The notes under the pieces: generated by a model
What the model saw: only the letters and a program-made list of their open reading frames with translations
Told to the model about the DNA's origin: nothing
Databases searched by the model: none
In this document: positions 39,650 through 51,438 of the stretch, piece by piece
How positions within the stretch are numbered: the stretch's first letter is position 1
Layout of the letters: the number at the start of each line of letters is the position of its first letter
Source of the DNA: Fratercula arctica
Taxonomy: Eukaryota > Chordata > Aves > Charadriiformes > Alcidae
Reading direction: 5' to 3'
DNA: 64,000 nt
Assembly: GCA_947846985.1 (NCBI GenBank)
Contig: CANTUZ010000008.1
Location: 24,013,352 to 24,077,351, forward strand
Program-made: the position numbers and the translations under genes

Positions 39650-41244
39650 AGTAATGAACAATAAGCACCACAAGAGAAGGCACAATCTGAATATACTGAT
39701 GTAAAATTTTGGATCACATTTTTCATCTTTCTATCTCCTTCCTCCTGCTGAGTGAGAAATATGATGCTCAGTTTTGCGTACCAGAACTAATCCTCTTCTG
39801 CTTTTCCTCAGGACTTCATTTCTCCCTTCCTCTCACTCTACAAATGGAGTTTGTTAGTCTGAATGAAGTGTCATGAAAGAGAGCTCTGTAATATGCTGGT
39901 ATCAGCTCCAGCAGGATATCAATGAACTCGATACCAGCTTAAATGGACTTCAGAAGGATGCCCACGCACCCCATGTGTGTTAACATGAAAAACAGAAGGC
40001 AGCAGCATGAATAACCAGAGCAACATACCCGAGAGCTAGAAAACAAGTGAGGCAAAGGAGGCTACTGCAGTTCCTCAAGTGGTAGCAAGGGGAAGCAGCA
40101 AGCTCTCACTGTATGTAAGGCTATACAATCATCTCCTCGCCAACCATGTTTGGTGATCATGGAAGTTGAAGGAGACTCTGGAAATCCTGTTCCACATGAT
40201 GGCTGTTAGAACAGGACCAACAGAAGTTGTGTGGTGTGCTGAAACAGACTTCAGAAAAGCCTGGGTTATTGATATCAATTCAATTTCTTTCTGTATGCTT
40301 CCCAACCCTATAATCCTAGCACATAGGTTTATTATTGGAAAAGAGTGAAATCCATTCACTGAAATGACCAAGTACAGGAACATCAACTGTGTTCAAATAC
40401 TATGACATCAAAATTTATTGTACAACTGATTTTGAATCTGCTTATTATAGTCTAAAATAGTCTATTTTAATCCTAATCTCTTAGAGTAAGCACTGCTTCT
40501 GTGATTTAACATTAGGTTATGAAAGATATGGGGTGGTGCGGGGGAGATGTGCTTTGTGCACATGCTTGAGTTCCCTACTCAGAGATGAGGTCTATCTGCA
40601 TTGTCATGAGGTATTTCCTCCCATAAACTTTAAGGAATTTAATTATTGAGTGCGGAGTCTTTAATAATGATTACACAATTTAACATCTTTCACAAAAGCT
40701 AAGTTACCATGCTGTTTATGACGTATGCTTAGACTCCTGGTGAAAGGTTCATGAATTGTTATTTACAACTCTTCTCCATCTTTCAGAAATGCTTAGAGAA
40801 GCATTATGAAGGATAAAGTGCAATTCTGAAGAGGACAAAACTGAGTACAGGGAAGTAGAAAAATTAATTAGATGGCAATGCTTAACCAAAATAATTGCCC
40901 ATTTTCCTTGGCAGACATCTAAATAAACAGTTATGGGGGAAAAGTGAATGTAATTTAAAAAACACTTTTCTATCACAAATACTACTGCTCTACAAATACC
41001 ATTACCGTAGAAAACTTTAGGCACAAAACCACCAAAGACCTCTTATTTATCTTGAAAATTATTGTAAAAGGTACTGCTTAATAGCTTGCTTAGATCAGTT
41101 GATGTTTTTTGCTCTGTGGAAATTGGCAGACTCTTTGGCATCTTGGTAATTATATTTGGAAGATCTAGCAGATAAAATGGAATAAGCAAGAGAAGCACAT
41201 GCATATTTGTGTGCAGGTGTGTGTGAGATTCTCATGGTTTGCAC

Positions 41245-41394
41245 AAAGGGCAAAAGGAGGAAGAAAAGAAGGAAATCAATGTGGGGGAAAGAAGAGGAAG
41301 AGGGGAAGTTAAAAAGATCAATGGCAAAGAGCCCAAGAAAAGCAGAGGGAAACAAATACCAGAGAAGAAAGAAGAATGAAAGAAAGAATAGATA
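41245..41394 (+). repeat. Polypurine-rich stretch
   Basis: About 150 bp of strongly purine-biased plus strand. Pure purine runs occur at 41251-41274 and 41283-41308 (G5-A3-GAAGAGGAAGAGGGGAAG). Such tracts can form intramolecular triplex (H-DNA) and give artificial lysine/glutamate-rich frames, which explains the open frames on both strands here. Confidence 0.65.
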
Positions 41395-44300
41395 TAACAG
41401 TAATTTGTTCAAAAATGACATGTTAACATTTTACAGTATAAACATTTTGGTTTAAGCAGAATAGAAACAAAACAGTTAGTTAAAGCAGCTAAGACAGAAA
41501 ACAAGGAACAACATGAAAACAGTCCAAAATAAAATACAGATGTGCAAAATAAGTTAAGAGAAGATATAATGAATATGGCTGTGTTAAAAACGTGTCACGG
41601 GAGGAATCAAGTTTCTTACCAGGGTACGCTTTTGAACTAGCTACTTGAACTTTTACCAGAAATGGATCTGAAGGAAGGTTTACGTCCACAATTTCATTAC
41701 ATGCCATGCAAGAGCAGAGCTATGGACTTAATCTTACAGGCTTCTGAACACTGTAAAAGAATTCAACCTTACACAATTATCTATGTCGCCAACTTCCATG
41801 GAGTAACTGCACAGCTAGGCATTTTACAGGACGCCTTGTGAAGAATTTAGGGTCTATAGTGCCATGTTCATAAGAAAGGCTCACAAAATAGAAAAGTATC
41901 GTTAATCCTAAAAAAAACCCAAACACCCCAAGACACAACTGCAGTTCCACCTTTTAGTAGCAGCAGACTCTTAATAGTTATCTTAAAGATGACGTTTAGA
42001 CATAACACATACTGATTACTGATCAGAAGGCTTCTGAAATGCCAGGAACACTGGGAAGCAACGAGGAATAAGAGAAGAAATAGAGATTTCATTTCTCTGG
42101 GAAACTACACTTCCATTTAAGTGATTTGTTGTCTACATAAGAACATTTGTGGGTTATTAAGAAAAGTGAACTGAACATTCGATAGGTATGTTTGGGGATC
42201 TGGTGCTCCGTCTCCACATTCTGTGGTGTACTGTCTTCTACAGAGCCAGCGTAAAGATTCCTAAGTACTACCTTATGCCTTTTGGTCCATTTCTGGATCA
42301 AACCCAGGCCCTCTAATTTACATTGCATTAGCTTGCTACTTCAGGCAGAGCTAATGGCATCTGAGGTGATCAATCATTCCCACCATACTCTGTGAGTAGG
42401 AGTGAACAACTGAACTAGTAAATGCCTATCTCCCATTTCTCTTCATCAAAGCACACACCAAATGGGAGCAGTTCTGTTTATAGCCAGGAAAATTACAGTC
42501 TCTGATATTGTTAGGAGATTATTTATGGCAAATTTGCTTCCACCTGTGATGCTGTGAGCATTTAAAGTCATCATTCAGTGTGGCTACAAGGGATCACAAA
42601 GTAAGGAGGTAACATGTAGACAGACAATTAGGCATCCACACTGATACCGTTGCATTTCTGATCCACATACTCTTTGCTTAGAAGAAAAAAAAAAAAAAAC
42701 AAAAAAGTTTAGATTCGAATATTTTTTACTGATTTGAATACAGTTTTGATTCAAAAGAACATGATACCCTTAATGCTGTGAGGCCAAATACAAAGAAAAT
42801 CTTGCTAAATATTGCAAAATATTGTCTTACTTGACAATATCATTGATTATCATGTGTCATAAGTCATATACTTTTATGACATTCAACTGCTGCATTTTTT
42901 TGTTTCTAATAATTAACCTTTGGACACAGACAAGTAGTTACTTGCAGTATATTTATTCTGGTTTTATCTTCAGTTTTAAATTTCAAAAGAAAAGTCTTAA
43001 ACATTATGTATTGGTATGTTTATTTTTGACAATTTATAATCTGTTGCTTCAATGTTTAGATGAATTTCATGATAATTAAAGGTATTAGAGCAGGCCTAGC
43101 AATATTTTTCTAATTATATTACTTAACATTGTGAGTACAGGGCTTTCATTTCCGCAGGCATCATGTCACCTAGACTATATGGCACTTCTGCAACTTCTCA
43201 TTTGTAAGCAGTACGGCAATTGGGAAATTATCCTTTCACCGCCTAAAATGGTTTACCTGTGATTCAACTATGGTGGTGAACATAAACTGTTTCAGGTACA
43301 CTGAATCTTATTATAGATGACACAGGTAAACAAACCATTGTTTGAGCTTTTAGTTCTTTCCTTATTTTTGTTCTTTTTTTTTTTACTGAAGACATTATTT
43401 TTTTTCCTCAACTCTCCAATAAACTTTATTCCTAAATGAGTCAGGGCAACAGCAGTGCACAACCCCACACAGGAGAGAATGCAGAAGGTCAGCCCTTTTG
43501 TAATTGCATGTCCCACAGTGGTGAATACAGGTATAAAACATAACAATATGAATAAAGGAAGTAGGATTCAGTATAGTGAAAACATTTTAAAAAGAAGCCT
43601 TTCTGCGCTTGACCCCTTAGAGACACGTGGTGCTGTATCACAGTAAAATAGTCAATAACTAGGTTAGAAAGCTCAGCCACCAGGCTGGTTCACAAAGTGC
43701 GCGTGCCACAGTCTGCCATTGTCACTGAAAAATAGCCACTTAAGGTGAAATAAAAAGCAACACTCCTCATACAAGTCCCCTCAGGTTTTTCCTTTGTCAC
43801 TATGACTCTCTCCACTGTATCTTAATTTCTGTGCATTCATTTACAAATATGAGCATTAGTTGTGCCATACAGAGAAAAGCTGTGTCTCTACAGTTGCCCA
43901 TAGAATTACATCCTTAAAACTACAAAAAAGGGAGCAGAAATATACCTGAAGATCTGAAGTATATGGAGCAAGCTAGAGGGCAGCTGGAGGAGATCCAGTA
44001 TGCACCATTTACTTTACTGCACACTGGATCCTGCTGTAAGCAGAACATGCAAAAATAAAGTTGACAGCTAACTAAAGTATCAACTATCAAGTCAGAATAC
44101 TAGGGAGGAAAAAAAAAAAGGGTTATTTCTAGAAAAGTGCATGCTTAATATCCCTGAATTACAAGAGAGGAGGACTGTTCTCAAATCAAAGAATACACAC
44201 AGTTCCATTTATCTTGAACTGTTTAATGTAAGTCAAAGCATAACCACATTGTACATTAGTAAAATACACATAGAAGCTGTAACCACAAGCATGACTAATA

Positions 44301-45346
44301 TAATGTGTTGTAGCATTGAGGGTATTGTTGTATTATAAATATTCATTCAAATGGTAATTCATTATAGTTACATTGCACCTGTAGGAAAAATACATTCAGA
44401 AAACCTAAGATGTTTTAACAAATAATGAAGGCAAACAACTTTAGCACTATATAAATGTATTGGATATATTAACTTTGTTACATACTGATAAATACAGAGT
44501 GATACAGTATATTCCTGTGCTTTAAAAATTAATTATTAATGACCATTATAGTCACAGGGCAACTACATCTGTTTTCCTTTGTACTCATTCCAGTCTGTGA
44601 TCCGCTTCTTGGAAAAAAAATATATGGACTTGTACATCACATTCCAACTATAACTTCTTCCCTCACCATGGCTTCCAAACAAGTTATCCTCACACAGTCC
44701 TCCTCAGCCAAGTCTAGATGAATTAGTGACTTACAGAAACCCTACATTACCCTTAACTGGGTTTATGATCTTGCACTTCAGAGTACTGAATTTCTCCCCT
44801 TCTTCATTGCTCCACCCCTCCACAACATTCCTTTTTTCCTACACAGTATTCTAATGCTGTTCTATACTGATTATTCCCTCCTGATTTTAAAAGGACATTT
44901 TGATTAGCATATACTAGTTTTATGGTCAAAGGTCAGTAATGAAAACAAGTTATGCCTAACTCTAAAAAAAGATCATTGATATTGTCCAGCAATAACATTC
45001 TTACCATCTCTTAGATTCCCTTTTCGGCACAATTTCAGGACTCTCTAGCATGCTCTTCATCCACTTTGCTATTTTGCACTATACTAGTCTTCTGCAGTAC
45101 ACCAACCCTTCCTCCAGCAGCAATGTGTTCCTCTAAAAGCCCACAGGTAGCAAACCAAAAGACTGAATTTCTGTTTAAATGGAAATTTGAACCAAATTTC
45201 TCAGTGCTTCCAAGGGCTCTTTTAAATCAGGATAGAAGCACAATTATTTAATTTTTCCTTAACCTAAGAACACATGAATAAAATCTGTGATGACAGGGTC
45301 TGTCAGAAACACTAGAACACAGGTGGGATTTTGTGTTGTTTGTTTT

Positions 45347-45377
45347 GGGTTTTTTTGGGGGGGATGGGGGGGTGGGG
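45347..45377 (+). other. G-quadruplex-type tract
   Basis: GGG, then a T-run, G7-AT-G7-T-G4. It ends a TTTGTTTTGGG-style tract, so it is also a member of the T/G-rich simple tracts. Enough G is present for a four-stack structure with 1-2 nt loops using the two G7 runs. Confidence 0.7.
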
Positions 45378-45718
45378 ATGTAAGAGTATCTTGGTTTGTA
45401 GCTGCTCAGTAAACCTGAAGGGCATTGGAGGGTATGCAACCATGAGGTGCTAAGAACAAAGCCCTGTGCAAGCTCAGTCCAGAAATGCCACTGCAGGACA
45501 GAATCATGAAGCCATGGTGACATCTGGGGCTTCAAATGTGTCACCTTCCTACCACCACCCTAGACAATGACCTCCTCTCAAACTGTGTCCACTGGGAAAG
45601 CAACCTACAGAGCCAGCTCCAGAAAAACAGGTCTGTTATTCCCCCAAATAGGTATCAGGTTACTTTAGCATAACCTCTCTAGGATGTATTAGTGTCATAT
45701 TTCATTTCATTTGTGCCT

Positions 45719-45771
45719 TTATATACTTATATATTTTTACATTATATTTATATTATATATTTTTATATATG
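45719..45771. repeat. TA-rich low-complexity tract
   Basis: About 50 bp of almost pure A/T, with TATAT and ATTTT units. It is a likely DNA-unwinding or slippage-prone region. I see nothing else here. Confidence 0.7.
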
Positions 45772-46719
45772 TTTTTTTGGTTTGTAGATTAACAGATCTG
45801 TATTGCCTGGATTATGTAGATTTAAATATAGTCTATGAATTTTTTATTTTCTACTCATCTGGATAGCCAGCCAGACTTAAAATAAACTTGCTCCTTGACC
45901 TGTTATTGCTAGTATTACTTTTTTTGATATTCTGAAAGGCATTTATCCAGTTTCCACAAAACACACGCACTATGTTCTTTGAGCTTTCTTCCTCTATGAA
46001 GGTAATATTTCTATTTTCATTCACATGTCTCCATTATTAATGTTCTTCATTAGTAATAAAGTACAATGTGTTTACTTTAGGGCAATGCAAAGTTTTTTTT
46101 ATGTTGAAAAAAGTCCCGTTTCTTCTCGGTCTTTGTTTTAAACTAAACACCAAGCAACTCCTTAAATAATTCCCAGTAAACACCATAAAATCCATCTTGT
46201 AGCATCCCTTCTTCTAGAGAAAAGGAATACTAATCAGTGAAGCCACTCAATCATGGCATAAACTCAGTTCTAGTCCTTTCTTCTATACGTATTCTGAGCC
46301 AGGTGTGCTCATTTTAAAGCTAAAATTGACTATTTACTTCTCCTTTTTCTACTTACACCTCTAAAATAAGACAACTAAACTCCATTAGTTGCTGATTACA
46401 TTTTCATAGATTATACCAGCGAAAATGTCGTAAGTCAAGCACTTATGAACGTAATATGTGTTGAAGAACATAATATTGTTGACTTGACATAAGTCAAGCA
46501 CATATACCAAATATTGCCAAAACTAAAACAGATTAACAGAATTCAAGGGATATTTTTACACACCAAAAATTCTTAATTAAAACTAAAAAATATCATTATG
46601 CCTAGCAATATCATAGAACGAGGTGAAAGAGCATTTAGGCCTTAAATCTTTGCCAACAATAAGTTAAATATAGAGAAAATCACATATGAGAAAGGCAATA
46701 GTATACATGTGTTTTTATA

Positions 46720-46756
46720 CGTACACACACACGATATGCATACACACACTCAGACA
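46720..46756. repeat. Interrupted CA microsatellite
   Basis: TACACACACACGATATGCAT is followed by ACACACACTCAGACACC: two short CA runs with a TATGCAT interruption. Confidence 0.75.
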
Positions 46757-48680
46757 CCATCAAAATGAGATCTTTAGACTGATAATTATAACTATTTCAA
46801 AATCTCATTGAGTGAATACGTACATTTAAGTTTTTAAGAGATTTCACTGTCTTGGGCTTCTGTATTATACATAAAAATAATAATGATGTCTATTTTCTCA
46901 TGGGACAATACAATACAAATTCAATTAGATGAGTCACTGTTCTATTAACAGGAAACTAATGAATTAGAATCTTATGACCAAATCATACCACTAAGTCTGT
47001 ATTTTTCAGCAACATTTTGCTGTAAATGTAGGAGTCTAAAGATACAAAATGACAAATTATTATCTTGTCCCACTTGCAAACTTTTAGTATAAAAATTCAT
47101 TCTGCTAAGAGAACATTGCTCACATTAGACTTAAAAGGCATACTCATTACTGGCAGCAGCTTTGAAGTCTTTTCAGATGGTGTTTTTAACACCAGTAAGC
47201 ATTAAGGAAGCTGTTGCATCACAGTCACAATCATAAACAAGGACAGGGCACTGGAAGTATGTGCTTTCCAGTAACCACATAACCAATCAAAATCCATGCT
47301 ATAAACAGTGGGCAGGAAACAATTATACTAAGAAATAACCTTGTATTTTCCTTTTGCACTTGAAAACTTTGTAGTAAATAAACACGAGTGCTCTAGACAT
47401 TTGTAAAGGGTTTCCACACATCCAGAACCTCGGTTGGAATAGTACGTATAATTTGTACGCCCAGCCAGATGTGTTGCACATGTATAACATCAACATGTGA
47501 CACATCACCTGTGTCAAGCATATGCAATATATCTAAAGCACGAGAGACCCACTGGACTCGGCACACACAAACCCAGTCATGTCTAGCTCAGACACTTTAG
47601 AGCAGATAGGGTTATCAAATCTTAACTTACTGCCTATCTTCTAAACCTAGAAGCTTCATCCTCTTTACCTCAGCAGTGCATTGCACTAATGCAGTGCTGA
47701 ATTGAGAAGGCCCTTCAGTAGAAGGCAATACAAAGTAAATGAGATAACTTATTTTGCAGTGAATGCAAAGCAAGCAAGGGTTTTTGCGTTTTACATACCT
47801 TCACGCATCTTTTGAGTTAAGATCAGATATATGCTGGACCAAATTTCCACATTTTATCTTTTTCAGACCATTTTCTTATGGTATTCACACTGACTGTTCC
47901 ACATATTCCCCAACTGGAACACACCTAGAGCCAGTATCAAAAAACACTTAAAAACTACACATAATATTTTAAAGTCTTTGCCTCTCTATCTAATTGAGAC
48001 TTCAATATTTTTTTTTTTCAATTTCTTCTGTCCATGGTCAGAGTGATTTTAGTTTATTTAGTGTTCAAATATAATAGTAATAGGAGAGCCACAAGACACT
48101 AACAAAGTGATCCTCTCAGCAAGGACCCAATGGGAGAAATAGACCATACTGACGGCCAAGCAAATGGCTGTAGTAAGGCAGGAATGTGAAGCGAGAAGCC
48201 AACATGAAAATGGAGAATTCTGGCATGCTCTCCAAGGGCAGTGAATGCCTCATTCTGTTTAAGATCTTGACAGGCAAACATCGTGTACACACTGCCCATA
48301 CTTGTGAAACCAGCTGTGTTGTAAGTATGTTCCACTAAGTAATTTCACCATTTAACATGCCTGAAGGAAATCATATTACTGAGGACACACCAAGAGATTT
48401 TGATTTCAGTTTTATTTCTTTTACATCTTGCAGGTGTAAAAATTCAAAAATTTCAATTGCATTTTCATAGTCCCTTTCCCAGGATTTTGTGTGCGTATGA
48501 TCTGGAAAACAAACTCCAGCAAGCCTCTGCTTTTAAGCAGCAGGGCAACTTTCTGGCAAACCTGTGCAACAGCTCACGCTATGTTTTGTCATTTCCTGCC
48601 TTGCTCGGTACTACAAAATTGCTGTGGTTCTGTTACACAGAATTTGAAGAATTTTTCCTCAAAGAGGTGGCTTCATTCTT

Positions 48681-48738
48681 GGGGGGAAAAAAAAAAAAAA
48701 AAAAAAAAAACCCCACACAAAACATAAACAAAACACCT
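48681..48738 (+). repeat. G6-A24-C4 run with A/C-rich tail
   Basis: Six G are followed by 24 consecutive A (48687-48710), then CCCCACACAAAACATAAAC. The A-run has no upstream gene-like sequence or polyadenylation signal that would mark it as a retrocopy tail. Homopolymer length may be unreliable. Confidence 0.8.
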
Positions 48739-49099
48739 ATAATCCAAGTTTTCATTGAGATGTTGCCAACCTCAAGTTTACTCTGTTTTAATCTCTCCAG
48801 CTAAAGCCAGGTCATGAAGCAAAAATATTTCCAAGGAAACTGTTACCATTGCTTAGGCTCAGAGAAAACACTGTTCCATGCTGTTTGTGGTCAGCTTTCT
48901 TCACAGGTTCAAATAAATTGCACTAAATTATATAACAAAGGTGCATCAGCCTCTCTGCAGAAAGGTGTCTTGAAAAGCTGAAAATTTGCTGCAGCTGCTA
49001 AGCTGCTCTAGCATTAGACACTGTCATGTCTAATCTTGGCAGAGGTTAAAGACTGTAAAAGAAACTGAAAGACATGTTAAAACAGGTTTAGAAATATGA

Positions 49100-49104
49100 A
49101 GAGG
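49100..49104. repeat. Left target-site duplication AGAGG
   Basis: AGAGG immediately precedes the TGTCCTGG end of the LTR and is repeated exactly at 49438-49442. It fixes the left edge of the insertion. Confidence 0.9.
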
Positions 49105-49437
49105 TGTCCTGGTTCCGGCGGGGACAGGGTTAAGTATTCCATGCCATGTGAGCCACACCCACCCTGAGATTAAAAGGAGGGAGGGGGCGAGCAGTCGGGT
49201 TTGGAGCGGGCTGGCGCGTCCCGGGTCCGGACCGGCGGGGAGCGGCGGTTCTGTAATCGCATTTGTATATTCCTCTGTCGGTGTTGTTGTTGTTTTCTTG
49301 TTTCCTTTGCTGTTCTGTTAAACTGCCTTTGTCTCAACCCAAGAGTTTTGCCTTTTTCTTCTGATCCTTCCCCTACCGGGAAGAGCTGAGCGAGCGACAC
49401 GTGGTTCTTTGTTGCCATCTGAGGCCAAACCACGACA
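49105..49437 (+). mobile_element. Solo LTR (333 bp, +), ERVL-like, intact ends
   Basis: This is a solitary LTR of the bird endogenous-retrovirus type that begins TGTCCTGGTTCCGGC and ends AAACCACGACA. The termini TGTC/GACA are inverted. The 5-bp duplication AGAGG on both sides is perfect and of the length usual for the ERVL class, which is the basis for the class call along with the end sequences. A TTAAAAGG element (49170-49177) sits where a TATA box is expected, before a very GC-rich stretch (GCGAGCAGTCGGG... GGCGGGG). The later TTAAACTGCCTTTGTCTC is a conserved feature of this LTR group. No canonical AATAAA is seen. The internal proviral region has been removed by LTR-LTR recombination. Its high GC makes it stand out sharply, and open frames over it on both strands are composition artefacts. 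Confidence 0.92.
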
Positions 49438-49442
49438 AGAGG
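49438..49442. repeat. Right target-site duplication AGAGG
   Basis: This is an exact copy of 49100-49104 directly after the ACGACA end, confirming the LTR boundary. Confidence 0.9.
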
Positions 49443-50762
49443 TTATATTATTTTTTTCCACTCATAAATTTACCCCAGTATTTGAATAGATTAACATAGG
49501 CTGCAAGCTATTGTGTTGGTCCATAAGCAGGCAGAAGCAGAGGAAGTCATGTAAATTACCTGCCGCTAAAAGCGAAAATTATTTAAGCCTTAAAACCCCC
49601 TTCATATGATTTCAGAAAATACCACTCTCTCTACTGTATGACAAGAGTTAAGCTCCAGGAATTCACAGTTCTTTCACAGAAGGTGCCTTAGTAAGTTATT
49701 ATATCCCTTCACCTGGTCTGCCTTTATTTGGGGCAAGGATTGTCCACAATGTTTTTTTGTTCAATGCTATTTGTATTAGCTGTTTTAAATAGGTGAATTC
49801 AAAAGGTCAACAGAAGCAAGTAAAGTATTTTCACTCTTTTGATCATTTAGGGACAAACTGGAAAACTGCCTGGATCCAACCTGATGGCAGATGTATTTAT
49901 TCTCTATTTGCTTGTTCCAACACAGTGAAACAAGAGTATATGTGCTGCTTGCATTTTTGCCTGGGGGAAAAGGGCTTTATATTGTAGTTAATGGACCATC
50001 TACAAACAGAAAATTAATTTGGCAAGAATGCACCAATGTTGTGGAAATCAGAGAAGCATGGTCCATTTTGAAAGCAATTAATCCAGCCAACAGAGAAATA
50101 AAATTTCAGTTGTTTGGGGCACGAGAACTTTGGCATACAGAAAGCAAGAGAAACAAAGCTTTTTTTGAGAAGAGTTTACCTGCAGAGGGACACATTACAT
50201 TTGGAAACAGCACAACAGAAGAGTAGTTAACATTTCCAGTAACGGAGCAAGGTTGAGATACTATTGAAATAAAATGCACCGTGCCTTGCTTAAAGCTATG
50301 TTATCTACAAAAGTTACTTTTCTGCAGCTGCCAATACACTCACATTTCGTGAGAAAAATGAGGGGCATATTTCTTTGAGAGAACCAATTGATAAACTACT
50401 GGAATCATTTGCTTTCTCAGATTCATAGTTGGGGATTTCTTTACTGTTTGTTTACAGTCACTGAAAGAACAGGGAAGCTTCTGATAAAGAGAAGTAGCAC
50501 ATTCCACTTCTCTGTGTATCTGTGGCCTCCGTGCAACAGAGATACATTCTCAATGCTGCAACAGAGATACATTCTCAATGCTGAGATTTTAGTGCATTTG
50601 AAACCCTGTATTCACAGTGCTGAAGAGAATTTCGTTGGCAGTTTCTAACAGAAAGGGTGTGCATGTTTTTTGGCAAAAATGGATTTCAAAATCAGGCACC
50701 AGTTGTGTTGATTATACTTCCAGGTCAAGAAGCTGAATTTGTTAAGGCAGTGACTAGACACC
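49443..50762. other. 1.3-kb spacer between two LTRs, no gene seen
   Basis: This is unique AT-rich DNA. Open frames (49793-50226) are short and unrecognised. I see no retroviral gag, pol or env remnant, so the two LTRs do not bracket a provirus. An exact 25-bp tandem duplication lies at 50532-50583. Confidence 0.65.
50532..50583. repeat. Exact 25-bp tandem duplication
   Basis: The 25-bp unit starting TGCAACAGAGATACATTCTC occupies 50532-50556 and is repeated without mismatch at 50557-50581, plus two more bases. The identity means it is recent or polymorphic. Confidence 0.95.
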
Positions 50763-50789
50763 TGTGGCAGTGTGCTCTCCCCTTTCGCT

Positions 50790-50811
50790 CCCCTACCCTC
50801 CCCCCCACCCC
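50790..50811 (-). other. G-quadruplex-type tract in LTR U3
   Basis: The minus strand reads G4-T-G7-A-G3-TA-G4. It lies in the first 50 bp of the LTR at 50763, about 155 bp upstream of its TATA box. Quadruplexes in U3 are known to affect promoter activity in other LTRs, but here that is only a possibility. Confidence 0.65.
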
Positions 50812-50966
50812 TGCTCCTGCTCAAGCCCTGACTGTCAGTGGGAGCTATGATGGGTTGCACCTGGACTTTGGTGGATGGCTGGCAACACAGCCAAACACTG
50901 TCTGGAATGGGGACCTAGACATTTTGTTGCTGTGCAAATATGACCATAGGTCAATTATCTTACTCT

Positions 50967-50974
50967 TATAAATA
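50967..50974 (+). promoter_or_regulatory. TATA box of the 50.8-kb LTR
   Basis: TATAAATA is a consensus-strength TATA box about 200 bp into the LTR, with GGACAGCCC some 6 bp on. The predicted start of R is near 50998. Confidence 0.65.
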
Positions 50975-51432
50975 GTGGACAGCCCAAGAGCCCCTTGAGC
51001 TCCCTTGCACGGCAGTGGGCTGCACACCAGGGTCTCCCTATGAGCAGGGAATGCTTGCTCAAGGTTACTCCTCGAGGTTTAGAGATTCCTTGCCGCAACA
51101 GATTCTCAGTAAGTGGTTAATAGCATGCTAACTTTGAAATCTCAGCTAAGTAATATAAAGGATTGATTGCGCATATATAATCCTTTAGACATAAACCATT
51201 GACCAAGTCTGGGACTGGGATTGGATCCAGCGGCACCCAGACTCCTCTCTGAGAAGGAGTTTAGAAAGCAAGGGGGTCCTTCTGAACCTCGTGACTCAAC
51301 AGGAGGGTCTCCCTGACAGTTTCGTCTGACCCCATCCTCTATGCAGTAAGTAACCAAGTGTACCTTGTCATCAAATGTCGTAAAACACTGTCACATTTAC
51401 TATTAAACTTTGCTAAATCACTGTTCCATATT

Positions 51433-51438
51433 AATAAA
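51433..51438 (+). terminator. Polyadenylation signal of the 50.8-kb LTR
   Basis: AATAAA in TTAATAAATATTTCACTGC is followed about 15 nt on by CTCTCTCA and TGAGTG, fitting the R/U5 junction. It supports the longer version of this LTR. Confidence 0.5.

Larger units (their letters stand above)
25605..49104. other. 23.5-kb desert with simple repeats, no gene seen
   Basis: No LINE, LTR, tRNA-like or coding feature could be supported in this long stretch. It contains A-rich/CCCA tracts on both strands (about 28.9, 31.4, 34.9, 36.6, 39.6, 41.9, 45.3 and 48.7 kb) and G-rich tracts (26.16 and 45.35 kb). It also has a 21-bp palindrome (29961), short tandem repeats (33797) and a purine-rich stretch (41.25 kb). 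A GC-richer patch at 26220-26470 and another at 39300-39490 look like possible old repeats but match nothing I can name. Open frames are short and have the composition of random AT-rich DNA. Confidence 0.6.

Noticed and set aside
46430..46502. Repeated TAAGTCAAGCAC and nearby CTTGAC/GTCAAG hairpin
   Set aside because: Two short copies 59 bp apart with a 6-bp stem is weak and could be chance; no further support.
48400..48804. 134-codon plus-strand frame running through the A24 run
   Set aside because: The lysine run is the homopolymer, the rest is unrecognised, and the A-run is not preceded by a retrocopy with a polyadenylation signal.
49170..49433. Open frames on both strands over the 49.1-kb LTR
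   Set aside because: GC-rich LTR DNA with few stops; LTRs of this type do not encode proteins.
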